41,094 bases of DNA from JAWBSP01 sp964632175 (lineage in GTDB: Archaea; Hadarchaeota; Hadarchaeia; Hadarchaeales; JAWBSP01), in the NCBI GenBank assembly GCA_964632175.1, contig CAZWBJ010000009.1, forward strand, positions 1 through 41,094, in the 5' to 3' direction. A program made the position numbers and the translations under genes. The first letter of the stretch is position 1, and each line of letters opens with the position of its first letter. The notes beneath the pieces are model-generated. The model did not search any database. It was not told the DNA's origin and saw nothing but the letters and a program-made list of their open reading frames with translations. Positions 22,343-31,283 of this stretch are shown here, piece by piece.

Positions 22343-24121
22343 CTACATCACTCCATAACCCGGTTCTATTCTCTTTTTAATCCCCACTATCTCCTCCAAA
22401 ACGGCGAGGGCGTCCTCGGGGAGGAGGGACGAGAGTTCACCCTTCAGCGCGAGAACGTCGTTCCGCGGGATGTCTGAGTAGAGGATGGAATTCTCAAAGA
22501 GGTTCCTTCCAACCACCCCACCCTCGACCGAGACGGCGACCTCCTGGCCTTTCCTCGCCTCCGGTAGTCCCCTCTTCTCGCTTTGAATCTCCCTCACGGT
22601 TCCAACCTCCCGTGCCTCCTCCGTGATGAGGGGAACCTTGGGCCTGAGGATACCACCGAGTACCTCCACCCCCACAATGGCGGGCCCGCTCCTCCTGAAA
22701 ATATACCCCGGCTTCACCCTGAGCTTGACGGGCAGAGTGAGGCCCTCCAGTTTTTTCCTTCTGAGTTCCTCCTTTCTCCCCGCCCTCCACTCCTCCAGCC
22801 TCTCGACCAGCCTGTAAATGATGTTCTCCTCCAGAATGCTCACCCCCAGTCTCTCCGCCTCCTCCCTGGCGTCTGGCAGCACCTTTACATTGAAGGCGAG
22901 AACCACTCCCAACGTGGGGTCGCTCCGCCCAACCGCCCCAGCCTCCACCACATCCCTCTTGGAGACATCCCCCACGTCCGCAAGCCTTATGGGGACATTT
23001 TTGGAGGTCAGAAGATTCTCCAGCGCCTCAAGGGAGCCCAGCGCGTCGGCCTTGAGCACCACCCCGTCAATCTTGGACTCTATCCTCAGCCTCTCGAGCT
23101 CAGTCTGCATCTCTCTCCAGAGTTCCTGGGCTTCCTCCTCCTTGGTGATTCCCCAGAAGGGCGCGCCCGCCACCGCTTCCTCTAGGTCGGAGGCCGCCAC
23201 CTTGATCCCGGCCGCCGCCGAGACAGACTTGACCCTCCTGAACCTTTTTTCTGGATCCCTTATCTCGTCTAGGGGCATGGGCTGGAGGATGGCCTTGACG
23301 GTGGAAACCACTACCTTCTTCAATCCCCCGACCGCAAAGAGATCCCCCTGTCTGAGGCAACCGTCGTAGAGGATGACATCTATGGTCTTTCCCAGGCCCA
23401 CCTCCTCCTTTACCTCCAGAACCGTTCCTCTCGCTGCTCCTGGCCTCACCGAGAGTTGCCGTTTTAAGAACTTTTGGGCCAAGCCTGAGAGGATGAGGAG
23501 GAGCTCGGCAATGCCCTCCCCAGTTTTGGCGCTGAGGGGGACGATGCACACCTGTTTGGAGAAATCCGTCACTCTGTCAAACCTTTCGGCCTCAAATCCC
23601 AGCTCGTGAAGTTTTCTCACTTCCTCATAGATCCTGTCCTCCAGCTCCCCCACCACTGCTGGTCGCTGGATCTTCAGGCTCTCGAGGAAGCTCGGGCTGT
23701 TGGAGGGTCTCCAGCCGGGAAGAGTGTCGATCTTGTTGGCCGCGAGCAGGAAAGGAGTTCTGTAGGTCTTCAGGATGTTTATGGACTCAAGGGTCTGGGG
23801 CATGAATCCCTCCTTCACATCCACCACCAGGACGGCGAGGTCGGCCAGCGCTCCCCCCCTCTTTCTAAGGTTGGTGAAGGCCTCGTGCCCGGGCGTGTCG
23901 ATGAAGAGGAGTCCGGGTACGGTGAGGGACACTTTGAATGTGTCCAGGAGAGGGCCGCAGATTTTTTTGATGGTTTCCACGGGAACCTCGCTGGCCCCCA
24001 CGTGTTGCGTGATCTGGCCCGCCTCCCTCGCCGCCACCGTCGTCCCCCTAATTCGGTCTAAGAGGGTGGTTTTGCCGTGGTCCACATGCCCGAGGACCGA
24101 GACGATGGGCTGGCGAATCAT
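22343..24121 (-). CDS. infB: Translation initiation factor aIF5B
   Basis: This 592-residue protein is the archaeal IF2/eIF5B GTPase that promotes ribosomal subunit joining. The G domain shows VLGHVDHGKTTLLDRIRGT, FIDTPGHEAFTNLRKRGG and AANKID, followed by SAKTGEGI. Domain II, domain III (SKIDGVVLKADALGSLEAL) and domain IV (VKPGYIFRRSGPAIVGVEV) follow, with the family C-terminal end (EEIVGIKKRIEPGYGVM). No intein interrupts it. It is the first gene of the four-gene operon with eS6, aIF2 gamma and Kae1. A TTTTAAATTATA element at about 24234-24245 on the minus strand is a possible promoter, leaving a leader of roughly 90-100 nt. Confidence 0.95.
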   Translation of the reverse strand: MIRQPIVSVLGHVDHGKTTLLDRIRGTTVAAREAGQITQHVGASEVPVETIKKICGPLLDTFKVSLTVPGLLFIDTPGHEAFTNLRKRGGALADLAVLVVDVKEGFMPQTLESINILKTYRTPFLLAANKIDTLPGWRPSNSPSFLESLKIQRPAVVGELEDRIYEEVRKLHELGFEAERFDRVTDFSKQVCIVPLSAKTGEGIAELLLILSGLAQKFLKRQLSVRPGAARGTVLEVKEEVGLGKTIDVILYDGCLRQGDLFAVGGLKKVVVSTVKAILQPMPLDEIRDPEKRFRRVKSVSAAAGIKVAASDLEEAVAGAPFWGITKEEEAQELWREMQTELERLRIESKIDGVVLKADALGSLEALENLLTSKNVPIRLADVGDVSKRDVVEAGAVGRSDPTLGVVLAFNVKVLPDAREEAERLGVSILEENIIYRLVERLEEWRAGRKEELRRKKLEGLTLPVKLRVKPGYIFRRSGPAIVGVEVLGGILRPKVPLITEEAREVGTVREIQSEKRGLPEARKGQEVAVSVEGGVVGRNLFENSILYSDIPRNDVLALKGELSSLLPEDALAVLEEIVGIKKRIEPGYGVM

Positions 24122-24305
24122 TCACATTTCGGGTCAAGATTTCAAATCTTTTGCAGCCAAGGTTCTTTCCGAAAACTCGCCTGAGCTCCCGAGAAGATGG
24201 AAATGTGGAGGAATTTCTTCATCGCGGACGAACCTATAATTTAAAAGTGCTCCGCGTTTTATCGATAAAATTTTCTGGATGAGTTTACCTCTTCCGTCTG
24301 CCACA

Positions 24306-24713
24306 CTATTGTTGCCATCGCAAGGACACGATTACGATGGTGAGCATTGCTGTAATCGGGATTCCGGCTAAAGGGGCGATAATCGATGGGGCTCCTCGGT
24401 AAGAGGTGTTGAACCAAACTGTCCTGCCACTCGACCTCAAATATGTGGTAATCGACCCCGATGGGAGAGCTCGATCCAATCCTCTATCCGGCAATACGGA
24501 CCGTTGAAATTGAACCGGCCCCTCTGTCTCTCAGGCTCGCGTTGAACTTGTTGAAATTGCGTTGTATCCAACCAGGACGAAATTCGATTTGATATAATCC
24601 CTAGGCTTGGTTTCTGCCACCAGGTCTTGCCCGATGTCGAACCACGAATAGCTCGTTTCATCTGTACCTGTTCCAGGTGGGTGGGGTGAACTTATTTGGA
24701 AGAAAAAATACGC
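24306..24713 (-). pseudogene. Probable remnant of a membrane-anchored protein gene
   Basis: The 675-bp gap between the divergent aIF5B and purL genes has no intact gene. On the minus strand one frame of 135 codons is interrupted only by a TGA at 24533-24531 and has no usable start. Its first part reads like an exported domain (SYSWFDIGQDLVAETKPR, then NFVLVGYNAIST). Its end is a hydrophobic anchor and short basic tail (APSIIAPLAGIPITAM, then LTIVIVSLRW). The topology matches the C-terminal anchor of the protein at 35857-36969, but no clear homology is seen. It may be a decayed gene or chance. Confidence 0.35.
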
Positions 24714-24765
24714 TCAGCGAGAAAAGTTAATCCACTTTTGATTTTCCTTTCGGGGTCCTGGTGCA

Positions 24766-24775
24766 AAATTAAAAA
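24766..24775 (+). promoter_or_regulatory. TATA box of the purLQE genes
   Basis: AAAATTAAAA is centred about 27 bp before the purL ATG at 24797, matching a leaderless archaeal promoter. Confidence 0.5.
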
Positions 24776-24796
24776 CGGGAAACCAAGAAAATTGGC

Positions 24797-27130
24797 ATGC
24801 CGAGGTACCCGGACGGTGTTTCAGAGGTTCCTCTTCTTTCCGCGGAGAGCCGGGAGTTGCAGCGCATAAGCAGGGAGCTGGGGCTGAACCTGAACCTTCA
24901 GGAGATGAAGGCCTGCAAGCAGCACTTCTCCAAGCTGGGGAGGAACCCCACTGATGTGGAGATGCAGAGCATCGCCCAGACTTGGTCCGAGCACTGCTTT
25001 CACAAGACCTTCAAGGGGGAGGTTGAGGTCGGAGGAAAGAGGTTCAGGCTCTTCAAGGACTTCATCGAGAAGGCGACCAAGGAACTTAACCCCCCGTGGT
25101 GTTTTTCCGTTTTCGAGGACAACGCCGGGCTGATAGATTTCGAGGGAGACTACCTTCTGGCGGCCAAGGTGGAGACCCACAATCATCCCTCCGCCGTCGA
25201 GCCCTTCGGAGGCGCCGCGACGGGGGTGGGAGGGGTCATCCGGGACATCCTGGGGGTCTGGGGCAAGCCCATCGCCTGTATCGATGTCCTCGGATTCGGC
25301 CCGCTGGATTACTCCGGCCCCCTGCCTCCGGGAATCAAGCATCCAAGATACATCTTCAGGGGCGTGGTGGCAGGGATAGGCCATTATGGGAATAATATGG
25401 GGATACCCACGGTGGCCGGGGCCATCTGGTTCGATGAGTCCTATGTTGGAAATCCAGTGGTTTATTGCGGCTGCGTGGGACTTGTCCCCAAGGACAAATA
25501 TGTAAGGCAGGCAAAGCCGGGGGATCTCCTGGTGCTGGCGGGGGGGAGGACTGGCCTTGACGGAATACACGGGGTGACCTTCGCCTCTGCCGAGCTGACG
25601 GAGGAGTCGGAGGAGTTGAGATCGGCCGTTCAGATACCCGATCCTATCGAGGAGGAGAAGCTGAGGAGGGCCATTCTAGAAATCCGTGACCAAGGTTTGG
25701 CCTCCGCCATCACGGATCTGGGTGGAGGGGGGCTTTCCTGTGCGGTGGGGGAGACAGCGAGGAGGTTCGGATGCGGAGCGAGGGTCAGGCTAAACCGCGT
25801 GCCGCTCAAGTACCCCAAGATGCTTCCTTGGCAGATCTGGATTTCAGAGTCGCAGGAGAGGATGTTGCTCTGCATTCCACAGCAGAATAGCAGAAGGGTT
25901 ATGGAGGTTTTCTCCAGGGAGGGGGTTGAGGCCGTCGTTATAGGGGAGCTGGAGAGGGGGGGCCTGTTGAGGGTGCAGTGGAAGGGGGAGGAAATTGCAA
26001 AACTCGACCTGAATTTTCTCTTCTCCCCGCCGGCCGTGAAAAGGAGAGGGGCACCGAGGCGCAGGAGGCTGGAGGAACCCTCCTTCCCCGAACCTGACGA
26101 CCTAGACAGAATCCTTCTGAAGCTCCTCTCCTCCCCCAATGTCTGCAGCAGGGAGGTGGTGGTGAGAACATATGATCATGAGGTCCAGGGAAACACCGTG
26201 CTGAAGCCCCTACACGGAAAGTGGGCCGGCCCCTCCGATGCGGCCGTGCTCAAGCCGCTGGAGCACTCCAAAAGAGGAGTGGTCATATCCTGTGGCTTCA
26301 ATCCGCGGTACGGGAAAATCGATCCCTACTGGATGGCCGCTCTTTGCATCGAGGAGGCGCTCAGAAACAACGTGGCGGTCGGCGGGAGGAGGGTCGCCTT
26401 ACTGGACAACTTCACTTGGGGCAATCCGGAAAAACCGGACCAGCTCTGGAATCTCTTCAGATGCTGCGAGGGCTGCTACAGGTTCGCCAAGGATTTTGGA
26501 GCGCCCTTCATCTCCGGGAAGGACAGTCTCTACAATGAGTCCCCCCTCGGCCCGGTTACACCCACCCTTCTGATAACCGGGGTTGGGGTGATGGACGATG
26601 TCTCCCAAGCCGTTTCCTTGGAACTGAAGAGGGAGGGCGATCCAGTCTATCTGCTGGGAATGACCTACCAGGAGCTTGGGGGATCCGAGTATTACGCCTT
26701 GAGGGGGGAGTTGGGCAGGAGCGTCCCCAAAGTGAGGATCAAGGAGGCCAAGAAAATTCTGGAGCTGGTGCAGGAGGCGATAAGAAGGGGGTATGTGCTG
26801 GCCTGCCACGATCTCTCTGAGGGGGGACTCGGGGTAGCCGCCGCCGAAATGGTCATGTCTGGGGACTTGGGGATGGAGCTGGAACTACAGTCGGTACCCA
26901 CCGATCTGATCAGGAGGGAAGATTTCATTCTCTTCTCCGAGTCGGCCAGCAGGTTCCTACTCGAGGTGAGGAAGGAGGAGGAGAAGGAGTTCAGGGAGCT
27001 GGTGGAGGGGGAGGGAGCGAGGGTGGGAGAGGTGATCTCCGAGCCAGCGTTGCGCATCTACGGGCTTGAGGAGGAGGCGTACGAGCTGGAGGCGGAGGAG
27101 CTCAGGAGGGCCTGGAGGAGGGGGCTGTGA
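24797..27130 (+). CDS. purL: Phosphoribosylformylglycinamidine synthase subunit PurL
   Basis: This 777-residue protein is the ATP-dependent synthetase subunit of FGAM synthase, step four of purine synthesis. It has IAQTWSEHCFHKTFKGE, DNAGLIDFEGDYLLAAKVE, THNHPSAVEPFGGAATGVGG, GVTFASAELTEESEE, ITDLGGGGLSCAVGE, PWQIWISESQERML, then LLDNFTWGNPEKP, FISGKDSLYNES and ACHDLSEGGLGVAAAEM. It works with PurQ, encoded by the next gene with a GTGA overlap, and usually with small PurS, for which no gene is seen in this window. It is the first gene of purL-purQ-purE. Confidence 0.96.
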   Translation: MPRYPDGVSEVPLLSAESRELQRISRELGLNLNLQEMKACKQHFSKLGRNPTDVEMQSIAQTWSEHCFHKTFKGEVEVGGKRFRLFKDFIEKATKELNPPWCFSVFEDNAGLIDFEGDYLLAAKVETHNHPSAVEPFGGAATGVGGVIRDILGVWGKPIACIDVLGFGPLDYSGPLPPGIKHPRYIFRGVVAGIGHYGNNMGIPTVAGAIWFDESYVGNPVVYCGCVGLVPKDKYVRQAKPGDLLVLAGGRTGLDGIHGVTFASAELTEESEELRSAVQIPDPIEEEKLRRAILEIRDQGLASAITDLGGGGLSCAVGETARRFGCGARVRLNRVPLKYPKMLPWQIWISESQERMLLCIPQQNSRRVMEVFSREGVEAVVIGELERGGLLRVQWKGEEIAKLDLNFLFSPPAVKRRGAPRRRRLEEPSFPEPDDLDRILLKLLSSPNVCSREVVVRTYDHEVQGNTVLKPLHGKWAGPSDAAVLKPLEHSKRGVVISCGFNPRYGKIDPYWMAALCIEEALRNNVAVGGRRVALLDNFTWGNPEKPDQLWNLFRCCEGCYRFAKDFGAPFISGKDSLYNESPLGPVTPTLLITGVGVMDDVSQAVSLELKREGDPVYLLGMTYQELGGSEYYALRGELGRSVPKVRIKEAKKILELVQEAIRRGYVLACHDLSEGGLGVAAAEMVMSGDLGMELELQSVPTDLIRREDFILFSESASRFLLEVRKEEEKEFRELVEGEGARVGEVISEPALRIYGLEEEAYELEAEELRRAWRRGL

Positions 27131-27885
27131 AGGTCGCCGTCCTGAGGGCCCCTGGAACCAACTGCGACGCGGAGACCAAACTGGCTCTGGAGGCTTCCGG
27201 TTTGAGGGCGGAGGTACGGCATGTTAGTCTCTTGGACTCCAGGCCAACCTTCGACGCGCTGGTGATCCCTGGCGGATTTTCTTACGGGGACCACATCAGG
27301 GCGGGCTCGGTGCTGGCTAGGAAAGCGGAGAAGACTCTCCTCGCCTATGCCGAGGCCGGAAAACCCATTCTGGGGATCTGCAACGGGTTTCAGGTTCTGG
27401 TGGAGGTTGGGCTCCTCCCGGGATGGAAGAGGGGGGTGCCGCAGGCGGCTTTGGGGACCAACGACTCCGCCAGGTACGAGTGCAGGTGGATTTACCTGAG
27501 GCATGAGAAGAACAAGTGCATATTTACCACGGGTGTGGGGGAGGGAAGGATCCTCCACCTGCCGGTGGCCCACTCGGAGGGGAAGTTTATACTTCGCGGG
27601 AGAGATGATTTCGAAAGGCTCGTGAGGGGTGGCCAGCTGGTTTTCCGGTACTGCGATGAGAAGGGGAGGCCAGCCGGGGGCAAGTACCCCCTCAACCCCA
27701 ACGGATCCCAGTTTGACGTGGCGGGGATCTCCGACTCCACCGGGACTATCCTCGGGCTGATGCCGCATCCCGAGCGGGCCTACTGGGGTTGGCAGCTACC
27801 GGAGTGGACCAAGGAAAGGAAGGAATGGGGAGACGGGAAGCTCATCTTTGACTCACTTGCAAATTTCCTAAAAGGCAGAGTATAA
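27127..27885 (+). CDS. purQ: Phosphoribosylformylglycinamidine synthase subunit PurQ (glutaminase)
   Basis: This 252-residue class I glutamine amidotransferase supplies ammonia to PurL. It starts at a GTG overlapping the purL stop (GTGA). VAVLRAPGTNCDAETKLAL opens the protein, and PGGFSYGDHIRAGSVLAR follows. The nucleophile Cys lies in ILGICNGFQVLVEVG. LPVAHSEGKFI and the catalytic His and Glu in LMPHPERAYW follow near the end. The stop overlaps the purE start (TAATG), so the three genes are tightly coupled. Confidence 0.96.
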   Translation: MKVAVLRAPGTNCDAETKLALEASGLRAEVRHVSLLDSRPTFDALVIPGGFSYGDHIRAGSVLARKAEKTLLAYAEAGKPILGICNGFQVLVEVGLLPGWKRGVPQAALGTNDSARYECRWIYLRHEKNKCIFTTGVGEGRILHLPVAHSEGKFILRGRDDFERLVRGGQLVFRYCDEKGRPAGGKYPLNPNGSQFDVAGISDSTGTILGLMPHPERAYWGWQLPEWTKERKEWGDGKLIFDSLANFLKGRV

Positions 27886-28328
27886 TGGCGAAGGTGGTAA
27901 TCCTCTTGGGATCGAAGACGGACGAGGAGTTTGCGAGACCCATTGTGGAGAGGCTGGAGGAGGTCGGGGTGAAGTATGAGGTGCATGTGGCCTCCGCCCA
28001 CAAGGCTCCCGAGAAGCTTCTGCAGGTGGTCAGAGCGTACGAGCTGGAAAAGGGAGTGGTTTTTGTAACAGTCGCGGGCAGGTCGAACGCTCTCTCCGGT
28101 ATGGTGGATGCCAACACCCCCCACCCGGTTATAGCCTGTCCCAACCTGAAGGGGGAATTTGCCCCCTTTGATGTTTTTTCTTCTCTCAGAATGCCCAGTG
28201 GAGTGGCCCCGCTGGTGGTGATGGATCCGCAGAATGCCGCCCTAGCGGCCCTGAAAATTCTCTCGCTGTCCGAAGATGAACTGGCCCAGAAGGTAGACCA
28301 GCTGCAGGCGAGGTTCAAACAAGCGTAG
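27885..28328 (+). CDS. purE: Class II N5-independent AIR carboxylase PurE
   Basis: This 147-residue protein catalyses carboxylation of aminoimidazole ribonucleotide. LLGSKTDEEFARPIVERL and VASAHKAPEKL are common to the PurE fold. Class I mutases read AGxAAHLPGM where this protein reads VAGRSNALSGMVDANT, and it continues FDVFSSLRMPSGVAPLVV. These two blocks match class II enzymes, including the AIR carboxylase domain of animal PAICS (AGRSNGLG, DVWSSLRLPSG). Class II enzymes use CO2 directly and do not need PurK, and no purK is present here. The gene overlaps purQ by one base. Confidence 0.92.
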   Translation: MAKVVILLGSKTDEEFARPIVERLEEVGVKYEVHVASAHKAPEKLLQVVRAYELEKGVVFVTVAGRSNALSGMVDANTPHPVIACPNLKGEFAPFDVFSSLRMPSGVAPLVVMDPQNAALAALKILSLSEDELAQKVDQLQARFKQA

Positions 28329-28344
28329 TTCGACTGGCGAAAGA

Positions 28345-28352
28345 TTTTTATC
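28345..28352 (+). promoter_or_regulatory. TATA box of purF
   Basis: TTTTTATC is centred about 21 bp before the ATG at 28370 and separates purF from the purLQE genes as its own transcription unit. Confidence 0.5.
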
Positions 28353-28369
28353 TTCTATTGAAAAAGCCG

Positions 28370-29821
28370 ATGAACAAGTGCCGCGATAAGTGCGGGGTTT
28401 TTTTAGCCTGTGATTTGAGTGGGAACCAAGTTGCTATGGCACTCTATTGGGGGCTGGTCTCTCAAAATCACAGGGGGCACCACTCCCACGGGCTTATAAC
28501 CTTCGAGGGCAAAATGCACAGGTATTCCGGTCTAGGTCTGGTTCCGTCCCTCAGAAGGTTCTTGGCGGAGGGTGCGCCGGAGAGGCTGAGGGGGAGCAAA
28601 GGGATAGCCCATGTGAGGTACGCCACCTCTGGAAGTGGGGATCCCGAGCTCCTCGCGCGGGAAACCCAACCGTACCAGCTGGGGGAACAGCTCGCGCTGG
28701 CTTACAACGGTAACCTTGTGAACGTGCACGCGCTCAAGGAGGTCACGGGGGCGGTTTGTGAGGTGGAGGCCGCGGGCAGGAAAATTTTGGAGAAGCTGGG
28801 AGATGGGCTCTTCTCTGCGGTGGAAAACTTCGTGAACTCAGCGGAGGGGGCCTATTCAATGGTGGGAATGACTGGAACGGGGTGCGTGTTCGCCTTCAGG
28901 GATCCGCTGGGGATTCGCCCGCTCTGCTGGGGGAGGAAGGGGGAGTTCTTCGCCGTTTCCTCGGAGACGGTAGGTTTAGATATCAACGGCATTTCTCCCC
29001 AATCCGACGTCCCACCTGGCGAACTCATGGTTTTGACGGAAGGGGGTCTTGAGAGAGTGAAGGTGGCCGAGTCCCCGCGCAGGGCTCTTTGTGCTTTTGA
29101 GTTTGCCTATGTGGCCCGGCCTGACTCGGTTCTTGACGGTGGCAGGCCAGTTTACAAGGTCAGGGAGGAGTTCGGGAGGAATCTGGCCAGAGAGTACCCG
29201 GAGGAGGCCAGAAAAGCCGACGTAGTGATCTCCATACCCGAGACCGGGGACGACGCTGCCTATGGCTTCCACGAGGAGACCGGGATCCACTGGGAGAGGG
29301 CTGTGAGGAGGCATAGGTTCATCACGGACAGGGCCTTCATCTCCTCCGCAAGCCAGAGGGAGCTCATCCTTTCGAAGAAGATAAACGTTTCAAGGGAAAT
29401 CAGGGGCAAGAAGGTGGCGGTTATAGACGACAGCATCGTGAGGGGGGATACCTCTAGGAAGATAATCGGGCAGATAAGGGAGGCCGGGGCGACCGAGGTT
29501 TACCTCTTCGTGACCTTCCCCAAGATCATCGCGCCCTGCTTCTACGGGATAGACATGGCCACCTTTGGGGAGCTGGCGGCCTCCAAATATAGCGAGGAGG
29601 AGATAGCCAAAATGGTTGGGGCAGATAAGGTCTGTTACCAGTCATTGGAGGGATACATCCGAGCAACGGGGCTGAGGAAAGAAGAACTGTGCCTGGGCTG
29701 TCTGACCTGCCAGTACCCCACCCCTCTTGCCCAGAGGATGGCGGATCGCGCGAAGAGCAGGTTTCTGGCCGGGGAGAAGGAGGCGGGCAGGGTCTACGAA
29801 AGCGTTCTAGATTTCGCGTGA
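28370..29821 (+). CDS. purF: Amidophosphoribosyltransferase PurF
   Basis: The protein makes phosphoribosylamine from PRPP and glutamine, the first committed purine step. From the ATG at 28370 a short propeptide (MNKCRDK) precedes Cys8 of CGVFLACDL, the presumed N-terminal nucleophile after processing. NHRGHHSHGLITF, YATSGSGDPELLARETQPYQ and LAYNGNLVNVHALKE belong to the glutaminase domain. CAFEFAYVARPDSVLDGG and the PRPP loop VAVIDDSIVRGDTSRKI follow. Cys in CAFEFAY and the CLGCLTC segment near the end could bind an iron-sulfur cluster as in oxygen-sensitive PurF enzymes. A TTG at 28358 is an alternative start, but TATA spacing favours 28370. Confidence 0.95.
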   Translation: MNKCRDKCGVFLACDLSGNQVAMALYWGLVSQNHRGHHSHGLITFEGKMHRYSGLGLVPSLRRFLAEGAPERLRGSKGIAHVRYATSGSGDPELLARETQPYQLGEQLALAYNGNLVNVHALKEVTGAVCEVEAAGRKILEKLGDGLFSAVENFVNSAEGAYSMVGMTGTGCVFAFRDPLGIRPLCWGRKGEFFAVSSETVGLDINGISPQSDVPPGELMVLTEGGLERVKVAESPRRALCAFEFAYVARPDSVLDGGRPVYKVREEFGRNLAREYPEEARKADVVISIPETGDDAAYGFHEETGIHWERAVRRHRFITDRAFISSASQRELILSKKINVSREIRGKKVAVIDDSIVRGDTSRKIIGQIREAGATEVYLFVTFPKIIAPCFYGIDMATFGELAASKYSEEEIAKMVGADKVCYQSLEGYIRATGLRKEELCLGCLTCQYPTPLAQRMADRAKSRFLAGEKEAGRVYESVLDFA

Positions 29822-29891
29822 GTCGGGTGATTCACAACATCAGCTAAGCCGGAAACTCGCGAAAAAATGAGAAGCTGTTCTCCCCGTGAGC

Positions 29892-31283
29892 TTAAGGCCC
29901 TCCTCTTAACCTCCGAACTCTCTCCACGCTTCTTCGTACGTACTCCGGCAGGGCTATGTCCTCCCGGTGCCTGAGTGGGCCGTCAATCCTTCTCACGGCG
30001 GAATAGGCTATTTCCCTGGCTTTCTCGAGGTTCTCTCCTATTCCCACGCAGGCCACGGTTCGGGAGCCTAGGGCGTAGCATCCGTCCTCCCTTTGCTCCA
30101 TGGATCCAGGGTATATCCTCAGGCGATCACCGACCTCTTCCCTCAGTTTTTCGGCCCCAGCTAGGTCAACTTTGGCCGGCCCGGTATAGGTGGCGTATCC
30201 ACCGTAGGAGAGGGGGGTAGCGTACACCACCACGCTTGCCAGCTCCTCGAACTCCAGCCGGGTTAGCCCTCCCTCCAGCCATTTGAAGCAAACCTCCACG
30301 AAATCCTGCTTGAGGAGGGGGAGGACGTTCATCACCTCTGGATCCCCCCACCTGCTGTTTATCTCCAGCACCTTCACCCCCTCCTTCCCGATGATGTAGG
30401 CCATGTACATCACCCCCCTCGCTTCTGGGTTACTCTCCCCTCCCCGAAGCGCGGAGTGGATTCTCTCCCCGATTTCTATCGCCTCCTCCCAGTCCCGCTG
30501 GGTCATAAAGGGGAGTAGGTTCCCAACATCCTTGTAGGAGCCCATGCCGCCCGTGTTTGGCCCCAGATCCCAGTCGAAGGCCCTTTTGTAATCCCTGACA
30601 GCGGGCGTTGGAATGAGGTTTCTTCCATCGGTCAGGAACTGGAGCGAGAACTCCTCCCCCTCTATTTTTTCCTCAACGATGACTTTCCCCCTCCGCAGGT
30701 TTGGGAGGAAGAACTCCTGAAAGGCCTCCTCCCTCGACCTGAAGTGATCTCCCCAAACACCCACCCCCTTTCCGGTGGCCGGTGCGTCCGGCTTTACTGC
30801 CACCTCCTCCCCGATTTCGTCCAGCCATCGGTAGAATTCCTCCCGTGCTTCCTCCTCGGACCTCAGCAGGGCCGGATCGAAGACCCGGAATTTTGGATTT
30901 GCCTTGGGGATGGTCCGCTCCATCAGCTCCCTCTGCTCCACCTTGCTGCGCTCGATGAAATATTTCTGGGTGGGGCAGATCATCCTTATCCGCGTCTGGT
31001 TCTCAATGGCGTCCCTGAGCCCAGCGATACCCGGCCCCTCTGGTCCCAGGATTCCAAAGTCTATCTCGTTCTCATGCTTTTTTGCAAACTCCACTATCTT
31101 TGGCACTTCCAGTCCGGGGATCGTCACGTGCTCTCCTCCCGTCAGCTGGCAGAGTCGAAGGTTGAAAGGGTTGAGCTGCTTGTCGGCGATGAAGAGCCTG
31201 ACCTTCTGTCCGCTCCTCACCAGAGCGTCCGCGATGCAGGCAAACCTGCTCCCGTAGCTTATCCCGAGAACGCCTACTCCCAT
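29892..31283 (-). CDS. purD: Phosphoribosylamine--glycine ligase PurD
   Basis: This 463-residue ATP-grasp enzyme makes glycinamide ribonucleotide, the second purine step. It opens GVGVLGISYGSRFACIADAL, with FGILGPEGPGIAGLRDAI, VAVKPDAPATGKGVGVWG, VIVEEKIEGEEFSLQFLTDG, then DLGPNTGGMGSY, VLEINSRWGDPEVMNVLP and the C-terminal domain with YPGSMEQREDGCYALGSRT. Its start overlaps the purN-like stop by 10 bp and it converges on purF with a 70-bp gap. Confidence 0.95.
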   Translation of the reverse strand: MGVGVLGISYGSRFACIADALVRSGQKVRLFIADKQLNPFNLRLCQLTGGEHVTIPGLEVPKIVEFAKKHENEIDFGILGPEGPGIAGLRDAIENQTRIRMICPTQKYFIERSKVEQRELMERTIPKANPKFRVFDPALLRSEEEAREEFYRWLDEIGEEVAVKPDAPATGKGVGVWGDHFRSREEAFQEFFLPNLRRGKVIVEEKIEGEEFSLQFLTDGRNLIPTPAVRDYKRAFDWDLGPNTGGMGSYKDVGNLLPFMTQRDWEEAIEIGERIHSALRGGESNPEARGVMYMAYIIGKEGVKVLEINSRWGDPEVMNVLPLLKQDFVEVCFKWLEGGLTRLEFEELASVVVYATPLSYGGYATYTGPAKVDLAGAEKLREEVGDRLRIYPGSMEQREDGCYALGSRTVACVGIGENLEKAREIAYSAVRRIDGPLRHREDIALPEYVRRSVERVRRLRGGP

